A stretch of 64,000 nt of DNA from Pedobacter sp. BAL39 (GCF_000170795.1 NZ_ABCM01000020.1:43770-107769); one strand, 5' to 3'; counted from the first letter of the stretch, positions 1-9,449 are shown. Notes: generated by a model not told the origin, from the letters alone. Made by a program: numbers and translations.

Positions 1-36
1 ATTAATCCTATTTACAAAAAATTAAGAATTACTATC

Positions 37-432
37 ATGGCTTTTAAAACCAGATTAAACCTAGGATCGAAAGAATTCGATGTGTTGCAATGCAGCTTTT
101 CATTAAACAGGGACGTTGACGCTAAGGGCCGTCCTTCATCAGGTGTTTACGGTGGTACCATCCACATTGAGATTGAGTCTACAGAAGATACTTCTGTAAT
201 TGAGTCAATGGTAAACAACCAATATAAACCACTTTCAGGAACAATTGTCTTTAAGAAAGGTGAAGAAGATGCAAAAATGAAAGAATTGTCTTTTGAAGAT
301 GGATACATCATCCAGTACAATGAAGGCATTGCTGTAAATGACAACACGCCTATGACGCTGAGCTTTGTGCTTTCCGCACGTAAGCTGAAGCTCGGTAATG
401 CAGAACATACCAACGACTGGCCAAAAGCTTAA
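37..432 (+). CDS. tssD: Type VI secretion system tube protein TssD (Hcp-like)
   Basis: A 131-residue protein matching the Bacteroidota TssD/Hcp family, whose hexameric rings stack into the inner tube of the type VI secretion system. It begins MAFKTRLNLG, followed by the conserved early segment around FDVLQCSFSLNRDVDAKGRPS, and ends in a beta-rich part with LSARKLKLGN. The length is normal for the family and there is no signal peptide, as expected for a protein exported by the T6SS itself. No other T6SS gene follows, so it is either an orphan paralog or the last gene of a cluster lying left of the window. A hairpin terminator follows directly at 450-487. The family call is firm; whether it is used by a local T6SS cannot be told. 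Confidence 0.9.
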   Translation: MAFKTRLNLGSKEFDVLQCSFSLNRDVDAKGRPSSGVYGGTIHIEIESTEDTSVIESMVNNQYKPLSGTIVFKKGEEDAKMKELSFEDGYIIQYNEGIAVNDNTPMTLSFVLSARKLKLGNAEHTNDWPKA

Positions 433-449
433 CTAAGGCCGTTCGGTAG

Positions 450-487
450 AAAAGCCATACCACCCATAATGGGTTGGTGTGGCTTTT
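450..487 (+). terminator. Rho-independent terminator of tssD
   Basis: AAAAGCCA and an ACC-CCAT segment pair across a short loop with ATGGG, TGGT and TGGCTTTTT. The right arm runs straight into a T tract, 18 bases after the tssD stop. The AAAAGCC/GGCTTTTT ends would also let it work for transcripts arriving from the right. Confidence 0.75.
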
Positions 488-492
488 TCATT

Positions 493-672
493 TTAGCCTC
501 TTGCTGAAAATTTGTCGCTGTTCTGGAGTTCCCCGGAGTTATTCTGCTGTTGCTGCGGATAATGATCATTCTCTTTGGTAAGGTCGATATACTCAGCGGA
601 AAACTGATCAGACGAGATGCCAACAATAGCAGAATAGTCCTGAATAGAGGGGTAGTCGAAATAAATTGCCAT
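493..672 (-). CDS. Possible small hypothetical protein
   Basis: An open frame of 59 codons from the ATG at 672, beginning MAIYFDYPSIQDY and ending in a hydrophilic Gln/Asn-rich tail (HYPQQQQNNSGELQNSDK). A TTG ten codons upstream is another possible start. I recognise no family. No membrane segment, signal peptide or convincing promoter is visible, and the gene would end just before the tssD terminator. It may be a real orphan or a chance frame in the 415-base gap between tssD and the hydroxylase gene. The rest of that gap, 673-847, is AT-rich and holds only a weak hairpin (ACTCCTT at 705-711, AAGGAGT at 723-729). Confidence 0.3.
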   Translation of the reverse strand: MAIYFDYPSIQDYSAIVGISSDQFSAEYIDLTKENDHYPQQQQNNSGELQNSDKFSARG

Positions 673-847
673 ATGCTTTAGATTAGTTTTTTTCTGAACC
701 AAATACTCCTTTCGCGTGTATGAAGGAGTGTTGAATTGATAACTAATATAAGCAGAATTATGTTTGGCTATATTTAGGAATTATTATGATTTATTTATCA
801 AATCAGCCTGTTTACGACATTTGTCACGTCTTTTTTACCTGAATTAG

Positions 848-2002
848 TTATCTGTCGCTGCGTTCCTCCATATTAAGGTCTGTATCAAACGGACTTTTCG
901 TAAAGGGATAGATGCTTTGTTTTACAAATCCTTTTGGATACTGTGCTTCATGTACGCCGGTGCCTGCAGGCCACTGTTTGCCGGGCAGGTAGTAGGTGCC
1001 GAAGATCATGTCGATAAAGGGAAAGATGGACGCAAAGTTATGTCCGTAGTATTTCGGGTCTTCACAATGGTGCCAGTGGTGATACTGCGGAGTGGTAAAG
1101 ATGTACTTCAGAAATCCAAAGTTGACGCGTGTATTTGCATGAATCAATACGGCATGAATGGCAATGAAGATGATGTACACATTGAAAACAGTACTAGAGA
1201 AGCCCAGCACATAAAGCGGGATGAAGGTCATGGCGCGGGTGAAAAAGATGTCCATAAAATGCGTACGGCTGCCGGCAAGCCAGTCCATGCTTTTGGTTGA
1301 ATGATGAATGGAGTGGAAGCGCCACAGATAGACCCTGGTATGAAACAGGCGGTGTGCCCAGTATTGGAAGAGATCTGTACTGAAGAAGGCCAGAAATAGT
1401 GCTACAATAAATGGCAGGCTTTGCACCCAGGCATGTACCTGATCCAGACCGATCCAGCCGAAGAACAGCACTGCCGGCTTCTGTGTGACGATACCAAAAA
1501 ATTGAATGAAAAGGTGACTGATTACAAAATACATCAGGTCGGTACGCCATTCTTCATGGAACTTCGTCTGCGATTTGTTTTTTGGAAAAAACAGCTCCAG
1601 TGGAATGAAAATAATGGTCATGAGCAAGAGGTCGAGGAGCATCCAGTCCAGGCCAAAGTGCCAGCTGGTTTTCTCTACCGCTCTACCTTCCACAGAGAAG
1701 GCGCCCAATATGATGGCCAGTCCGGCTATCGCTGTACCTATCAGTGCCCACTTAAATTTCTTGCTGAGGATGATACTGAGCAAGGCGAAGAAAAAAGAGG
1801 CTACGATACCTCCGGCCATCAGTATCTCCATACTTTCTTTAGTGTAGATCTCCCGAAATTCCGGAGTAGTCAGTTGTTCCGGATAGCGGAAGCAGAAGAT
1901 GCCGAGTAAACAAAGTATGGCAAGAAATATCGATATATAGCCGCTGATTTGTCCGTTGCCGACTTTCAGTCGCTTGTTTTTAGGGATGCCTGATGTGGTC
2001 AT
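848..2002 (-). CDS. Sterol desaturase / fatty acid hydroxylase family membrane protein
   Basis: A 384-residue integral membrane protein of the fatty acid hydroxylase superfamily, non-haem di-iron enzymes that hydroxylate or desaturate lipids. The histidine clusters that bind the iron pair are visible: HRLFH at residues 217-221, HSIHH at 230-234 and HHWHH at 308-312. Hydrophobic segments lie at about 22-38, 60-80, 85-102, 120-138, 155-172 and 196-212, with more around 255-290. The N-terminal ~110 residues form an extra set of helices beyond the catalytic core. The substrate is unknown; lipid or carotenoid-like molecules are possible. A -7 element TATTTTTG lies upstream on this strand at 2044-2051. 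The gene is divergent from the DUF481-like gene and appears to stand alone. Confidence 0.87.
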   Translation of the reverse strand: MTTSGIPKNKRLKVGNGQISGYISIFLAILCLLGIFCFRYPEQLTTPEFREIYTKESMEILMAGGIVASFFFALLSIILSKKFKWALIGTAIAGLAIILGAFSVEGRAVEKTSWHFGLDWMLLDLLLMTIIFIPLELFFPKNKSQTKFHEEWRTDLMYFVISHLFIQFFGIVTQKPAVLFFGWIGLDQVHAWVQSLPFIVALFLAFFSTDLFQYWAHRLFHTRVYLWRFHSIHHSTKSMDWLAGSRTHFMDIFFTRAMTFIPLYVLGFSSTVFNVYIIFIAIHAVLIHANTRVNFGFLKYIFTTPQYHHWHHCEDPKYYGHNFASIFPFIDMIFGTYYLPGKQWPAGTGVHEAQYPKGFVKQSIYPFTKSPFDTDLNMEERSDR

Positions 2003-2043
2003 AGGTGAGGTGGTGTGGTTATCTTTTCATTGGTTATGATTAT

Positions 2044-2051
2044 CAAAAATA
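2044..2051 (-). promoter_or_regulatory. Bacteroidota -7 element (TATTTTTG) for the hydroxylase gene
   Basis: On the minus strand this reads TATTTTTG, an exact match to the TAnnTTTG consensus used by the primary sigma factor of Bacteroidota, 41 bases before the ATG at 2002. The -33 region is poor (TTTTCC), so only the -7 box is claimed. Confidence 0.45.
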
Positions 2052-2110
2052 GGATTTAATTCTTTCTATTGGAAAATAATTGAAAAGAGGACTTGGGAGG
2101 TCGTAAACAA

Positions 2111-2139
2111 TTGATCTGAAAACTTGTTAAATAAGTTTG
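2111..2139 (+). promoter_or_regulatory. Bacteroidota promoter for the DUF481-like gene
   Basis: TTG at 2111-2113, an 18-base spacer and TAAGTTTG at 2132-2139 match the Bacteroidota primary promoter. Transcription should start near 2146, about 10 bases before the ATG at 2156, giving a very short leader. Confidence 0.6.
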
Positions 2140-2155
2140 AACCTTTTGCATTACA

Positions 2156-2887
2156 ATGGCGAGAACACTACCTTTTTTTCTTTTCTTTTTATGCGCTTTC
2201 GCCTGTAGTGCGCAATTCAACGACTCCACCTATTATCGGTTGAACTATACCTCTACAGGCTCATTGAATAAGACCAACGATAGTCGTGCATACCTGCTGA
2301 ATAACGCATTGCGGTTTGGCATCAGAAAAAAAGACATCAGCCTAAATTCCAGTAATGTATGGGTGTATGGGAAGCAGAATGACCAACTGACCAACAATGA
2401 TTTTTCTTCCACCCTTGACTTTAACCTGTATAAAAGCCTGCCGCATTTTTTTTACTGGGGACTGGCCAGTTACAATACCAGTAAGTCGCTACAAATCAAT
2501 AACCAACTGCTGGCGGGTGCAGGAATTGCCTACAGCATTTACGACCGGGAGGATGCCTATCTGAATATTAGTGACGGCTTGTTGTTTGACAGCAGTGACC
2601 TGTTGTTAGCGGGTAATATACGTGACGTGTACCAGACTACAAGAAACTCCCTGCGGCTGTCTTTCAGGTTTGAGATATGGCAGCGGGTGGTATTTAATGG
2701 CTCCAATTTTTACCAGGTATCGCTCCGCGATGGGCGCGATTATATCCTGAAATCAGATCTAGCCTTGTCGTTGAAACTAAACCGGTGGCTGAGTTTCACG
2801 ACTGCGTACAAATACAACCGCCTGTCGCGCACCGATCGTGAAAACTCGTTACTGAGTTATGGGCTTACTTTCGATCGGTACTTTTAA
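2156..2887 (+). CDS. DUF481-like secreted outer-membrane protein
   Basis: A 243-residue protein with a signal peptide of about 20 residues (hydrophobic core PFFLFFLCAFACSA). The mature part is rich in alternating hydrophobic and polar stretches with aromatic ends, as in a small outer-membrane beta-barrel. It resembles DUF481 proteins, found in Gram-negative outer membranes and of unknown function. The last strand ends in Phe (LTFDRYF), the typical C-terminal signal for barrel assembly. Its promoter lies at 2111-2139. pncB follows 39 bases downstream on the same strand and could be cotranscribed, though no functional link is evident. The barrel call is fairly safe; the DUF481 assignment is from pattern memory. 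Confidence 0.65.
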   Translation: MARTLPFFLFFLCAFACSAQFNDSTYYRLNYTSTGSLNKTNDSRAYLLNNALRFGIRKKDISLNSSNVWVYGKQNDQLTNNDFSSTLDFNLYKSLPHFFYWGLASYNTSKSLQINNQLLAGAGIAYSIYDREDAYLNISDGLLFDSSDLLLAGNIRDVYQTTRNSLRLSFRFEIWQRVVFNGSNFYQVSLRDGRDYILKSDLALSLKLNRWLSFTTAYKYNRLSRTDRENSLLSYGLTFDRYF

Positions 2888-2926
2888 CGGGATTCAGATT
2901 TGTAGAATAAATAGTATTTTACGCAC

Positions 2927-4111
2927 ATGCATATGTCAACATCATTTTCATTCCGGTCGATCCTTGATAACGATTTTTATAAGTTCACGATGCAGCAGGG
3001 GGTAATCCGTCTTTTTCCTGGTGCGGGGGCAAAGTACCATCTGATCAACCGTGGGCAGCATTCCTTTCCAGAGGGTTTTGAGGATCACCTGCGCCGGGCT
3101 GTCGGTGAGATGGCATTGCTGAAACTGAGTACCGCAGAAAAACAGTTCCTGCAGGTGACTTGTCCTTATCTCGATCCGGTATATCTTGATTTTCTGGAAG
3201 GCTATAGGTACAACCCTAAGGAAGTGCGGATCCGGCAGGAAGGAGACCAGCTTTCTGTAGAGGTGGAAGGCTTGTGGTACCGTACGATTTTGTGGGAGGT
3301 CCCACTCATGGCATTGATCTGTGAGCTGTTTTATCAGCTAACAGGTGCAATACGTGTGAGTGACGACGAAGTGCTTGGCCGTACCTGCAAAAAAATTGAA
3401 CGTTATCAGGACCTTGGTGTTACTGTTGCTGATTTTGGTACCAGGAGAAGGCACTCCTACGACGTACACCGGCTGGTGCTCGAGTCGCTCTCAGACCATG
3501 GTGCCCGGAGTTTTATCGGTACCAGTAATGTTCATCTTGCGATGTTACACCAAACGCGGCCAATTGGTACCCATGCCCATGAATGGTTTATGTTTCATGC
3601 TGCAAAATACGGCTTCAAAATGGCGAATGTGATGGGACTGGAACATTGGGTGGCTGTTTACCGTGGCGACCTGGGGATTGCCTTGTCCGATACCTATACG
3701 ACAGCAGTTTTCTTTAGTCAGTTTGATAAGATGTTTTCAAAATTATTCGATGGCGTGCGCCATGATAGTGGTGACCCAGTGGCGTTTGCCGATCAGGTGA
3801 TTGCTCATTATGAACAGATGGGAATTGATCCGACAACAAAAACGATCATCTTTTCTGATGGCCTGAACTATGAAAAGGTGGCAGTTATCGCAGACTACTG
3901 CAGAGACAAAATCGGGATGTCATTCGGGATAGGGACCAATCTCACAAATGATGTTGGCCCGCAGGCAATGAACATCGTGATTAAGATGACCGCCGCGCAT
4001 CCGCAGGATGGAATCTGGACTGATGTGGTCAAACTTTCTGACGAACATGGGAAATATACTGGTACAGAAAAAATGATTGCGCTCGCAAAAACCATTCTGG
4101 ACATCCGCTGA
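2927..4111 (+). CDS. pncB: Nicotinate phosphoribosyltransferase
   Basis: This enzyme joins nicotinate to phosphoribosyl pyrophosphate, with ATP hydrolysis, to give nicotinate mononucleotide in the Preiss-Handler NAD salvage pathway in the cytoplasm. The 394-residue length is normal. Family motifs are present in order: NDFYKFTMQQ near the N-terminus, FGTRRRHS, IGTSNVHLA, IGTHAHEWFM (carrying the histidine region that is phosphorylated in this family), VRHDSGDP, IFSDGLN, and FGIGTNLTNDVG for phosphate binding. The ATG at 2927 and the ATG two codons later are both usable. It is followed by a strong hairpin at 4168-4196, so the sigma gene downstream is a separate unit. Confidence 0.95.
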   Translation: MHMSTSFSFRSILDNDFYKFTMQQGVIRLFPGAGAKYHLINRGQHSFPEGFEDHLRRAVGEMALLKLSTAEKQFLQVTCPYLDPVYLDFLEGYRYNPKEVRIRQEGDQLSVEVEGLWYRTILWEVPLMALICELFYQLTGAIRVSDDEVLGRTCKKIERYQDLGVTVADFGTRRRHSYDVHRLVLESLSDHGARSFIGTSNVHLAMLHQTRPIGTHAHEWFMFHAAKYGFKMANVMGLEHWVAVYRGDLGIALSDTYTTAVFFSQFDKMFSKLFDGVRHDSGDPVAFADQVIAHYEQMGIDPTTKTIIFSDGLNYEKVAVIADYCRDKIGMSFGIGTNLTNDVGPQAMNIVIKMTAAHPQDGIWTDVVKLSDEHGKYTGTEKMIALAKTILDIR

Positions 4112-4167
4112 TCCCGGGTATCTCCTGTAATCTGATCTCCTCTAACATTGTTTTTTAAGCGTAGAGC

Positions 4168-4196
4168 GCTTATTTGCAATTTTTTTGCAAATAAGC
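4168..4196 (+). terminator. Hairpin terminator after pncB
   Basis: A perfect 12-bp inverted repeat, GCTTATTTGCAA and TTGCAAATAAGC, closes a TTTTT loop and is followed within five bases by a run of seven T. It separates pncB from the downstream sigma-factor operon. Confidence 0.75.
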
Positions 4197-4259
4197 TGTC
4201 GTTTTTTTGCTGATTAATGGCTAACATTTATTAAGTTAGTCAAATCAACCACGCATTAT

Positions 4260-4886
4260 ATGTCAGCAAAGCCTATTCTTCTTGCCGAGGCCAGTTCCGC
4301 AGACTGGAATTCTTTCAAGGAAGGGAACTGGAGTGCATATAATTTGCTATACAAAGCACATTTTAAAATCCTGAACAATTACGGGTATAAATTCACGAGG
4401 GACATCAGTCTGATTGAAGATTCTGTTCATGATCTGTTTGTGAACCTTTGGACAAAAAGGACACAGTTGGGAAATCCGGTGTCTGTAAAAAACTACTTGT
4501 ACAAAGCACTGCGGAACATCATTTTCAGGAAGATCAAGACCCAGACTCGGTTTGTCAATGTAGAACATGATGCCGATTATCCCTTTCATTTTGAAGTATC
4601 TTTTGACCATCAGATTATCAAAACGGAGTCAGAGCGTGTGATGCAGGAAAAGATGAAAAGCATCATCCTCACGTTACCGCCCAGGCAGCAGGAAATCATC
4701 TTCCTCCGATTTTATGAAGGTATGGCTTACGAGGAAATTGCAGATATCATGAACCTGAATGCAAATTCGACCTATAAATTATTGTATAAGGCCCTGAACA
4801 AACTTCATGATCATTTTAAAATGAAGGATGTACTGTTGTTGCTCGGCTTTTTGGGCTGCCAGAGTGTAAACGCAGAAATAATTTAG
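4260..4886 (+). CDS. ECF RNA polymerase sigma-70 factor (FecI-like), locus 1
   Basis: A 208-residue extracytoplasmic-function sigma factor that would direct RNA polymerase to the SusC/SusD genes just downstream. Region 2 spans roughly residues 25-95 (YNLLYKAHFKILNNYGYKF, then DSVHDLFVNLW and NYLYKALRNI). Region 4 spans about 130-185 (LPPRQQEIIFLRFYEGMAYEEIADIM, then a helix-turn-helix with NANSTYKLLYKALNKL). It is followed by a fecR gene after 72 bases, the standard cell-surface signalling pair. The C-terminal 20 residues are unusually hydrophobic (VLLLLGFLGCQS), a tail seen in several Bacteroidota sigma factors of this class. Confidence 0.93.
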   Translation: MSAKPILLAEASSADWNSFKEGNWSAYNLLYKAHFKILNNYGYKFTRDISLIEDSVHDLFVNLWTKRTQLGNPVSVKNYLYKALRNIIFRKIKTQTRFVNVEHDADYPFHFEVSFDHQIIKTESERVMQEKMKSIILTLPPRQQEIIFLRFYEGMAYEEIADIMNLNANSTYKLLYKALNKLHDHFKMKDVLLLLGFLGCQSVNAEII

Positions 4887-4958
4887 TTTTTTTTCAGGAC
4901 GAGGGGATAATTCCCGGGGGGGCATGTATATAGGAATCATAACAACCAAGTTAAATCA

Positions 4959-5978
4959 ATGGATTTTAGAACATACCATACTTATACACCGGAGGATTTA
5001 CTGAACGATGACGTTTTTCTAAGCCATGTCCTGGCGCCAACAGAAGAGTCGTCGGCATTCTGGAATGCCTTTATGTGTGCTTATCCGGAGAAGGAAGGTA
5101 TGGTAAGAAGTGCAGCGCAGCTGGTTCATGACTACCGCAGGCAGGAAACCTTTTACAATGAGTCAGCTGAAGATCGATTGTTTGACCGTATTGCCGCCTC
5201 TGTAAAGGAGGAAGGGCGCAGGCGACCCCTGATCCACATCGGTCGGTTTGCAAAGATCGCTGCTGTGCTGCTGGTTGTGCTTCAGGCAGGGCTGTTGTTC
5301 TGGCTGATCAATAAGGATGTGGAACAGCATACCCGCTTTGGCCAGATCCGCAGAATTGTATTGCCGGACGGATCAGAGGTCACCCTGAATGGAAATTCCA
5401 GGCTGAGTTATGGAAATGATTTTGGAAAGGGCAAAAGGTCGGTGAGGCTTAGTGGCGAGGCGTTGTTCAAAGTAAAACACCTGAACAAAGATCCGGAACA
5501 TATAATGGAGGGAGAGCGGTTTGTGGTACACTGTGACAATCTGAATATTGAAGTATTAGGAACCACCTTCAATGTCAGGAGCAGACGCGAACAAACCGAT
5601 GTAGGGTTGCTGGAAGGCAAAATAAAGGTCAGCTATCTGCAGGAAGACCAGGTAAAACCACAGGTACTGGTGATGGTTCCGGGGGATTTCATCAGGCAGC
5701 AGGGCAGGCGGTACCTCAGCCGGACGAAACTGTCAGAACCACAAAAGCTGCTGGTCTGGCTGGACCACAGGCTGCTGTTTAAGGACGCTACGCTGCAGGA
5801 AATTGTGCAGGTGCTGGAGGATGATCTCGGATACAAGGTGACCATCAGTGACGAGGGTATTTTGAAAATGAAAATTGAGGGTGAGATCAATGTGGCTACC
5901 GTAGAGGAATTACTGGAGGTGATTTCTTCGACGCTGGACCTGAAGGTGGAAAAAAATGATAAAAGAATTATGATGTAA
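4959..5978 (+). CDS. FecR-family anti-sigma factor, locus 1
   Basis: A 339-residue single-pass inner-membrane protein that would hold the upstream sigma factor inactive until signalled by the SusC protein. The N-terminal ~95 residues are cytoplasmic, a membrane segment lies near 100-118 (IAAVLLVVLQAGLLFWLI), and the periplasmic FecR domain follows, with VLPDGSEVTLNGNSRLSY, the core VRLSGEALFKV, and LNIEVLGTTFNVRS. The C-terminal part (about 265-339) matches the DUF4974/STN-like domain with HRLLFKDATLQEIVQVLEDD. It sits between its sigma partner and the STN-bearing SusC gene, which supports a three-part signalling relay. Confidence 0.93.
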   Translation: MDFRTYHTYTPEDLLNDDVFLSHVLAPTEESSAFWNAFMCAYPEKEGMVRSAAQLVHDYRRQETFYNESAEDRLFDRIAASVKEEGRRRPLIHIGRFAKIAAVLLVVLQAGLLFWLINKDVEQHTRFGQIRRIVLPDGSEVTLNGNSRLSYGNDFGKGKRSVRLSGEALFKVKHLNKDPEHIMEGERFVVHCDNLNIEVLGTTFNVRSRREQTDVGLLEGKIKVSYLQEDQVKPQVLVMVPGDFIRQQGRRYLSRTKLSEPQKLLVWLDHRLLFKDATLQEIVQVLEDDLGYKVTISDEGILKMKIEGEINVATVEELLEVISSTLDLKVEKNDKRIMM

Positions 5979-6029
5979 CCAGAACACAAAAAACTAACCA
6001 ATAAAAAACTAAAACTAACCAGACCGACT

Positions 6030-9000
6030 ATGAGGAGATTTTACGCTGAAAAGGCGATTAGATGCTGCTGCCTGTTCACGCTGTTTTCAGGCACAGTTGT
6101 CTTTAGCCATGCCCAGATCATTGCGAAGAACAATGTCCACCTGAAAGAAACCAACAGGCTTCAGCCACCTGCAGCAATCAGAACGTCCCTGAAGAGTGCC
6201 ATCGAAGGGGTAGAGAGACAATTTAACATTCAGCTTGCCTACCGGGAAGGCTTGCTGGACAATAAGACCATTCCACTTTCTCAATTTGAGGACGCCACAT
6301 TTACAGATCCATCCGCGGCGCTCCAGCTGATGCTACAGGACACTCCTCTGCAATTGAACAGGATCAGTGCTACTCAGTTTACCATTGTGGAAATGCCGGT
6401 ACACATTCAGCGTGCGGACGTCATCAAAGGAAAAGTGATCTCCGGAACGGACCAGCTGCCCTTAATCGGTGCCACGGTCTACATCAAGGGCACTAAAACA
6501 GGGGCGTCTACGGATGCACAAGGCAACTTCAGCCTGAATATTCCTGCGGAGCTGAAAGGGAAAGCGCTTACACTGACCATTGCATCAGTAGGGTATACAC
6601 CACAGGAGGTCACCGTAACAGACTTTGCCAAGCCACTCAGTATCACATTGGTGGAGAGCAGTGCCAAGCTGAACGAGGTGGTGGTCACTGCCCTCGGGAT
6701 TAAAAGAGACACCAAGGCACTTGGTTATTCACTTACAGAAGTAAAAGGTTCTGAATTTACGCAGGCCAGGGAAAACAATGTGGCCAACGCCCTCAGCGGT
6801 AAGGTTGCCGGTGTCAATGCTACCGGACTTTCTACCGGGCCAGGCGGCTCCAGTCGCGTCATTATCCGCGGTAATGGATCCTTCAATGGCAACAACCAGC
6901 CATTGTATGTGGTCAACGGGATGCCTATTGACAATAGTGTGCCCGGTGATGCAGCAACAGCCAATACTTTGGGTAACAATGTAGACCGCGGAGATGGAAT
7001 CTCCAGTATCAACCCCGACGATATTGAGTCCATCACCGTCCTGAAGGGCGGAACAGCAGCGGCATTGTATGGCTCGCGGGCCAGCAACGGGGTGATCCTC
7101 ATCACCACCAAAAAGGGGGTCAAACAGAAGGGGGTAGGAATAGAATACAATAGTACCTATACTCTGGAACAGGCCATCAACGACAATGACTATCAGTATG
7201 AATACGGACAAGGATTAAATGGTGTTAAGCCTATGAACCAAAATGACGCCATCGCCACTGGCCGTCTTTCCTTCGGTGCGAAAATCGATGGCTCTGACTA
7301 CGTTGCTGCAGATGGACTGACACATCCTTACAGTGCGCAGAAAGATAACATCAAACATTTTTACGATACAGGGACCAATTTTACCAATACACTGGCCTTT
7401 TCCGGCGGTAACGATGGTGTAGTATACCGCCTTTCAGTCGCAGACCTGGACAGCAAGGGCATCATCTCCACTACCCGTTTTAAAAGGCAAACTGCCAACC
7501 TGAACATCAATGCCAAGATCAACGATAAGATCACGGTGGAAGGGCTTGCACAGTATAACCTGGAGCGTGGTTTCAACAGGACACTCGCCGGCGATGCATT
7601 GGGAAATCCCAACTGGACACCTTATGAAGTTGCCAATACGGTAGATGTACGGTGGTTGGCCCCGGGTTTTGATGCCAGCGGGAACCAAACACCCTGGAAT
7701 GATGCCGGCATTGCAACTAATGGTTACTTTGTGAAGAACAAATACAAACAGAATGATACCAAAAACAGGTTCATCGGACAGGGGTCCATCACTTATGATG
7801 TGTTAAAAAACCTTACCCTGAAAGGGGTCATCAGCAGGGATTTTTATAACTACAACTATACGAATATCCTTCCTACAGGAGACATTTACATTCCTAATGG
7901 CCAGTATTGGGGAATCAAGTCTGATGTCTCCGAGACCAATGGATTGCTGACCGCGAACTACAGGGCAAAAATAAATGAGAATTTTGGGATATCCGTTCTA
8001 GGAGGTGCCAACAGTCGCCGTTTCGAGAACAAACAACTCAACATGGATGGCAACACTTTTACCATCCCTTATTTCTATAGTTACAAAAACCTGGCTACAG
8101 CCAGCACCATCCCGCGTCACGACCGTGTTCGCACCAACTCTATCTTCGGATCGGCAGATGTAGATTACAAAAATATGCTATTCCTGACCTACACTGCCAG
8201 GAACGACTGGTTTTCTACATTAAGCCCTGACAACAACAGCATCCTTTATCAGAGTGTCGGCGGTAGTTTTGTGGCCACGGATGCTTTTGAGCTGCCGGAG
8301 GCTTTTGATATGCTGAGGTTCCGGGCGTCATGGGCTGAAGTAGGAGGGGGTGCAGCAGACCCTTATAAGATCAATCAGACCTATAGCAATATCCCAAGCT
8401 CGGGGCAGCCGCTTCAGAATGTAACGACCAACGACGTCACCAACAAAGCGCTGAAGCCCTATACCTCTACTACTTACGAGGGCGGGATGGAATTAAAGCT
8501 GTTTGGCCATAGATTAGGTTTGGACCTGACGTACTACAACCGTAAGACAACAAACGACATCCTTACTGCGGCAATTTCGTCGACGTCAGGATATAACAAT
8601 GCGGTGCTCAACGTGGGTGAGCTCAGCAACAAAGGTATCGAAGCCTTGCTTACAGGCACTCCGGTGCGGAGTTCCGAGTTCTCCTGGAACATCAGCTATA
8701 ATATGTCTTACAACAAAAGTAAGGTGATCAAGCTGGTTGATGGTACCAATACCTTCCAGATGACCAACTCCGTAGGAAACTGGGCTTACATCAATCAAAC
8801 CGTTGGCAGCTCCTATGGAACGATTGTCGGTACCCGCATCCTGCGCAATGACGAGGGGCAGATCGTCTACAATGCAAGTACGAGGAGGCCTGTGGCGACC
8901 GGTTTGCAGGAGCTAGGTGATGGCGTACCGCCCTTGACCATGGGACTGACACAGGATTTTAAATATAAGGCTTTTACATTCAGCTTCCTGGTAGATGGTA

Positions 9001-9449
9001 AGTTTGGCAATAAGGTATTTTCAATTAAGGAAGTATATGCTACACGCCTTGGTCTGATGAAGTCTACGCTTCCAGGCAGGGAGAACGGATTGGCACTGTC
9101 TGGTGTAGACCAGTCAGGAAATCCATTTTCGACCACTATCCCTTTAACCGAACTTCGCGGGTACTATAATGACATGAGGAATTACTCAGAGTTGTTTGTA
9201 CACGATGGCAGTTTCATCAAGCTACGTCAGGCAATCCTTTCTTACAACATTCCGGTGAGCAGCCTGAAGTTCGTTAAGGTGCAGTCGGCAAGTGTATCCC
9301 TGGTTGCCAGGAACATTGCTACCTTATACAAGAAGACAGACAACTTCGACCCGGAGTCCAGCTTCACCAATGGCAATGCGCAGGGATTTGAATCCATCGG
9401 ACTCCCAAGAACCAGAACCTTCGGTTTGAACTTAATGGTTAAATTCTAA
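6030..9449 (+). CDS. SusC/RagA TonB-dependent transporter with STN domain, locus 1
   Basis: A 1139-residue outer-membrane transporter, normal size for the family. After a signal peptide (about 1-30) comes an STN signalling domain (about 50-115) that would contact FecR. A carboxypeptidase-regulatory-like domain follows (about 133-215, VIKGKVISGTDQLPLIGATV). The TonB plug (about 220-365) carries the SusC hallmarks NVANALSGKVAGV, VIIRGNGSF, LYVVNGMPIDN, and VLKGGTAAALYGSRASNGVI. The remainder is the 22-strand barrel, ending in a terminal Phe. It would import oligosaccharides captured by the SusD partner 17 bases downstream. The STN domain and the upstream sigma/FecR pair indicate ligand-induced autoregulation. 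Confidence 0.95.
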   Translation: MRRFYAEKAIRCCCLFTLFSGTVVFSHAQIIAKNNVHLKETNRLQPPAAIRTSLKSAIEGVERQFNIQLAYREGLLDNKTIPLSQFEDATFTDPSAALQLMLQDTPLQLNRISATQFTIVEMPVHIQRADVIKGKVISGTDQLPLIGATVYIKGTKTGASTDAQGNFSLNIPAELKGKALTLTIASVGYTPQEVTVTDFAKPLSITLVESSAKLNEVVVTALGIKRDTKALGYSLTEVKGSEFTQARENNVANALSGKVAGVNATGLSTGPGGSSRVIIRGNGSFNGNNQPLYVVNGMPIDNSVPGDAATANTLGNNVDRGDGISSINPDDIESITVLKGGTAAALYGSRASNGVILITTKKGVKQKGVGIEYNSTYTLEQAINDNDYQYEYGQGLNGVKPMNQNDAIATGRLSFGAKIDGSDYVAADGLTHPYSAQKDNIKHFYDTGTNFTNTLAFSGGNDGVVYRLSVADLDSKGIISTTRFKRQTANLNINAKINDKITVEGLAQYNLERGFNRTLAGDALGNPNWTPYEVANTVDVRWLAPGFDASGNQTPWNDAGIATNGYFVKNKYKQNDTKNRFIGQGSITYDVLKNLTLKGVISRDFYNYNYTNILPTGDIYIPNGQYWGIKSDVSETNGLLTANYRAKINENFGISVLGGANSRRFENKQLNMDGNTFTIPYFYSYKNLATASTIPRHDRVRTNSIFGSADVDYKNMLFLTYTARNDWFSTLSPDNNSILYQSVGGSFVATDAFELPEAFDMLRFRASWAEVGGGAADPYKINQTYSNIPSSGQPLQNVTTNDVTNKALKPYTSTTYEGGMELKLFGHRLGLDLTYYNRKTTNDILTAAISSTSGYNNAVLNVGELSNKGIEALLTGTPVRSSEFSWNISYNMSYNKSKVIKLVDGTNTFQMTNSVGNWAYINQTVGSSYGTIVGTRILRNDEGQIVYNASTRRPVATGLQELGDGVPPLTMGLTQDFKYKAFTFSFLVDGKFGNKVFSIKEVYATRLGLMKSTLPGRENGLALSGVDQSGNPFSTTIPLTELRGYYNDMRNYSELFVHDGSFIKLRQAILSYNIPVSSLKFVKVQSASVSLVARNIATLYKKTDNFDPESSFTNGNAQGFESIGLPRTRTFGLNLMVKF

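Noticed and set aside
4868..4959. A hairpin-like GGG/CCC element between sigma and fecR of locus 1
   Set aside because: Only three base pairs are supported, so it could be chance.
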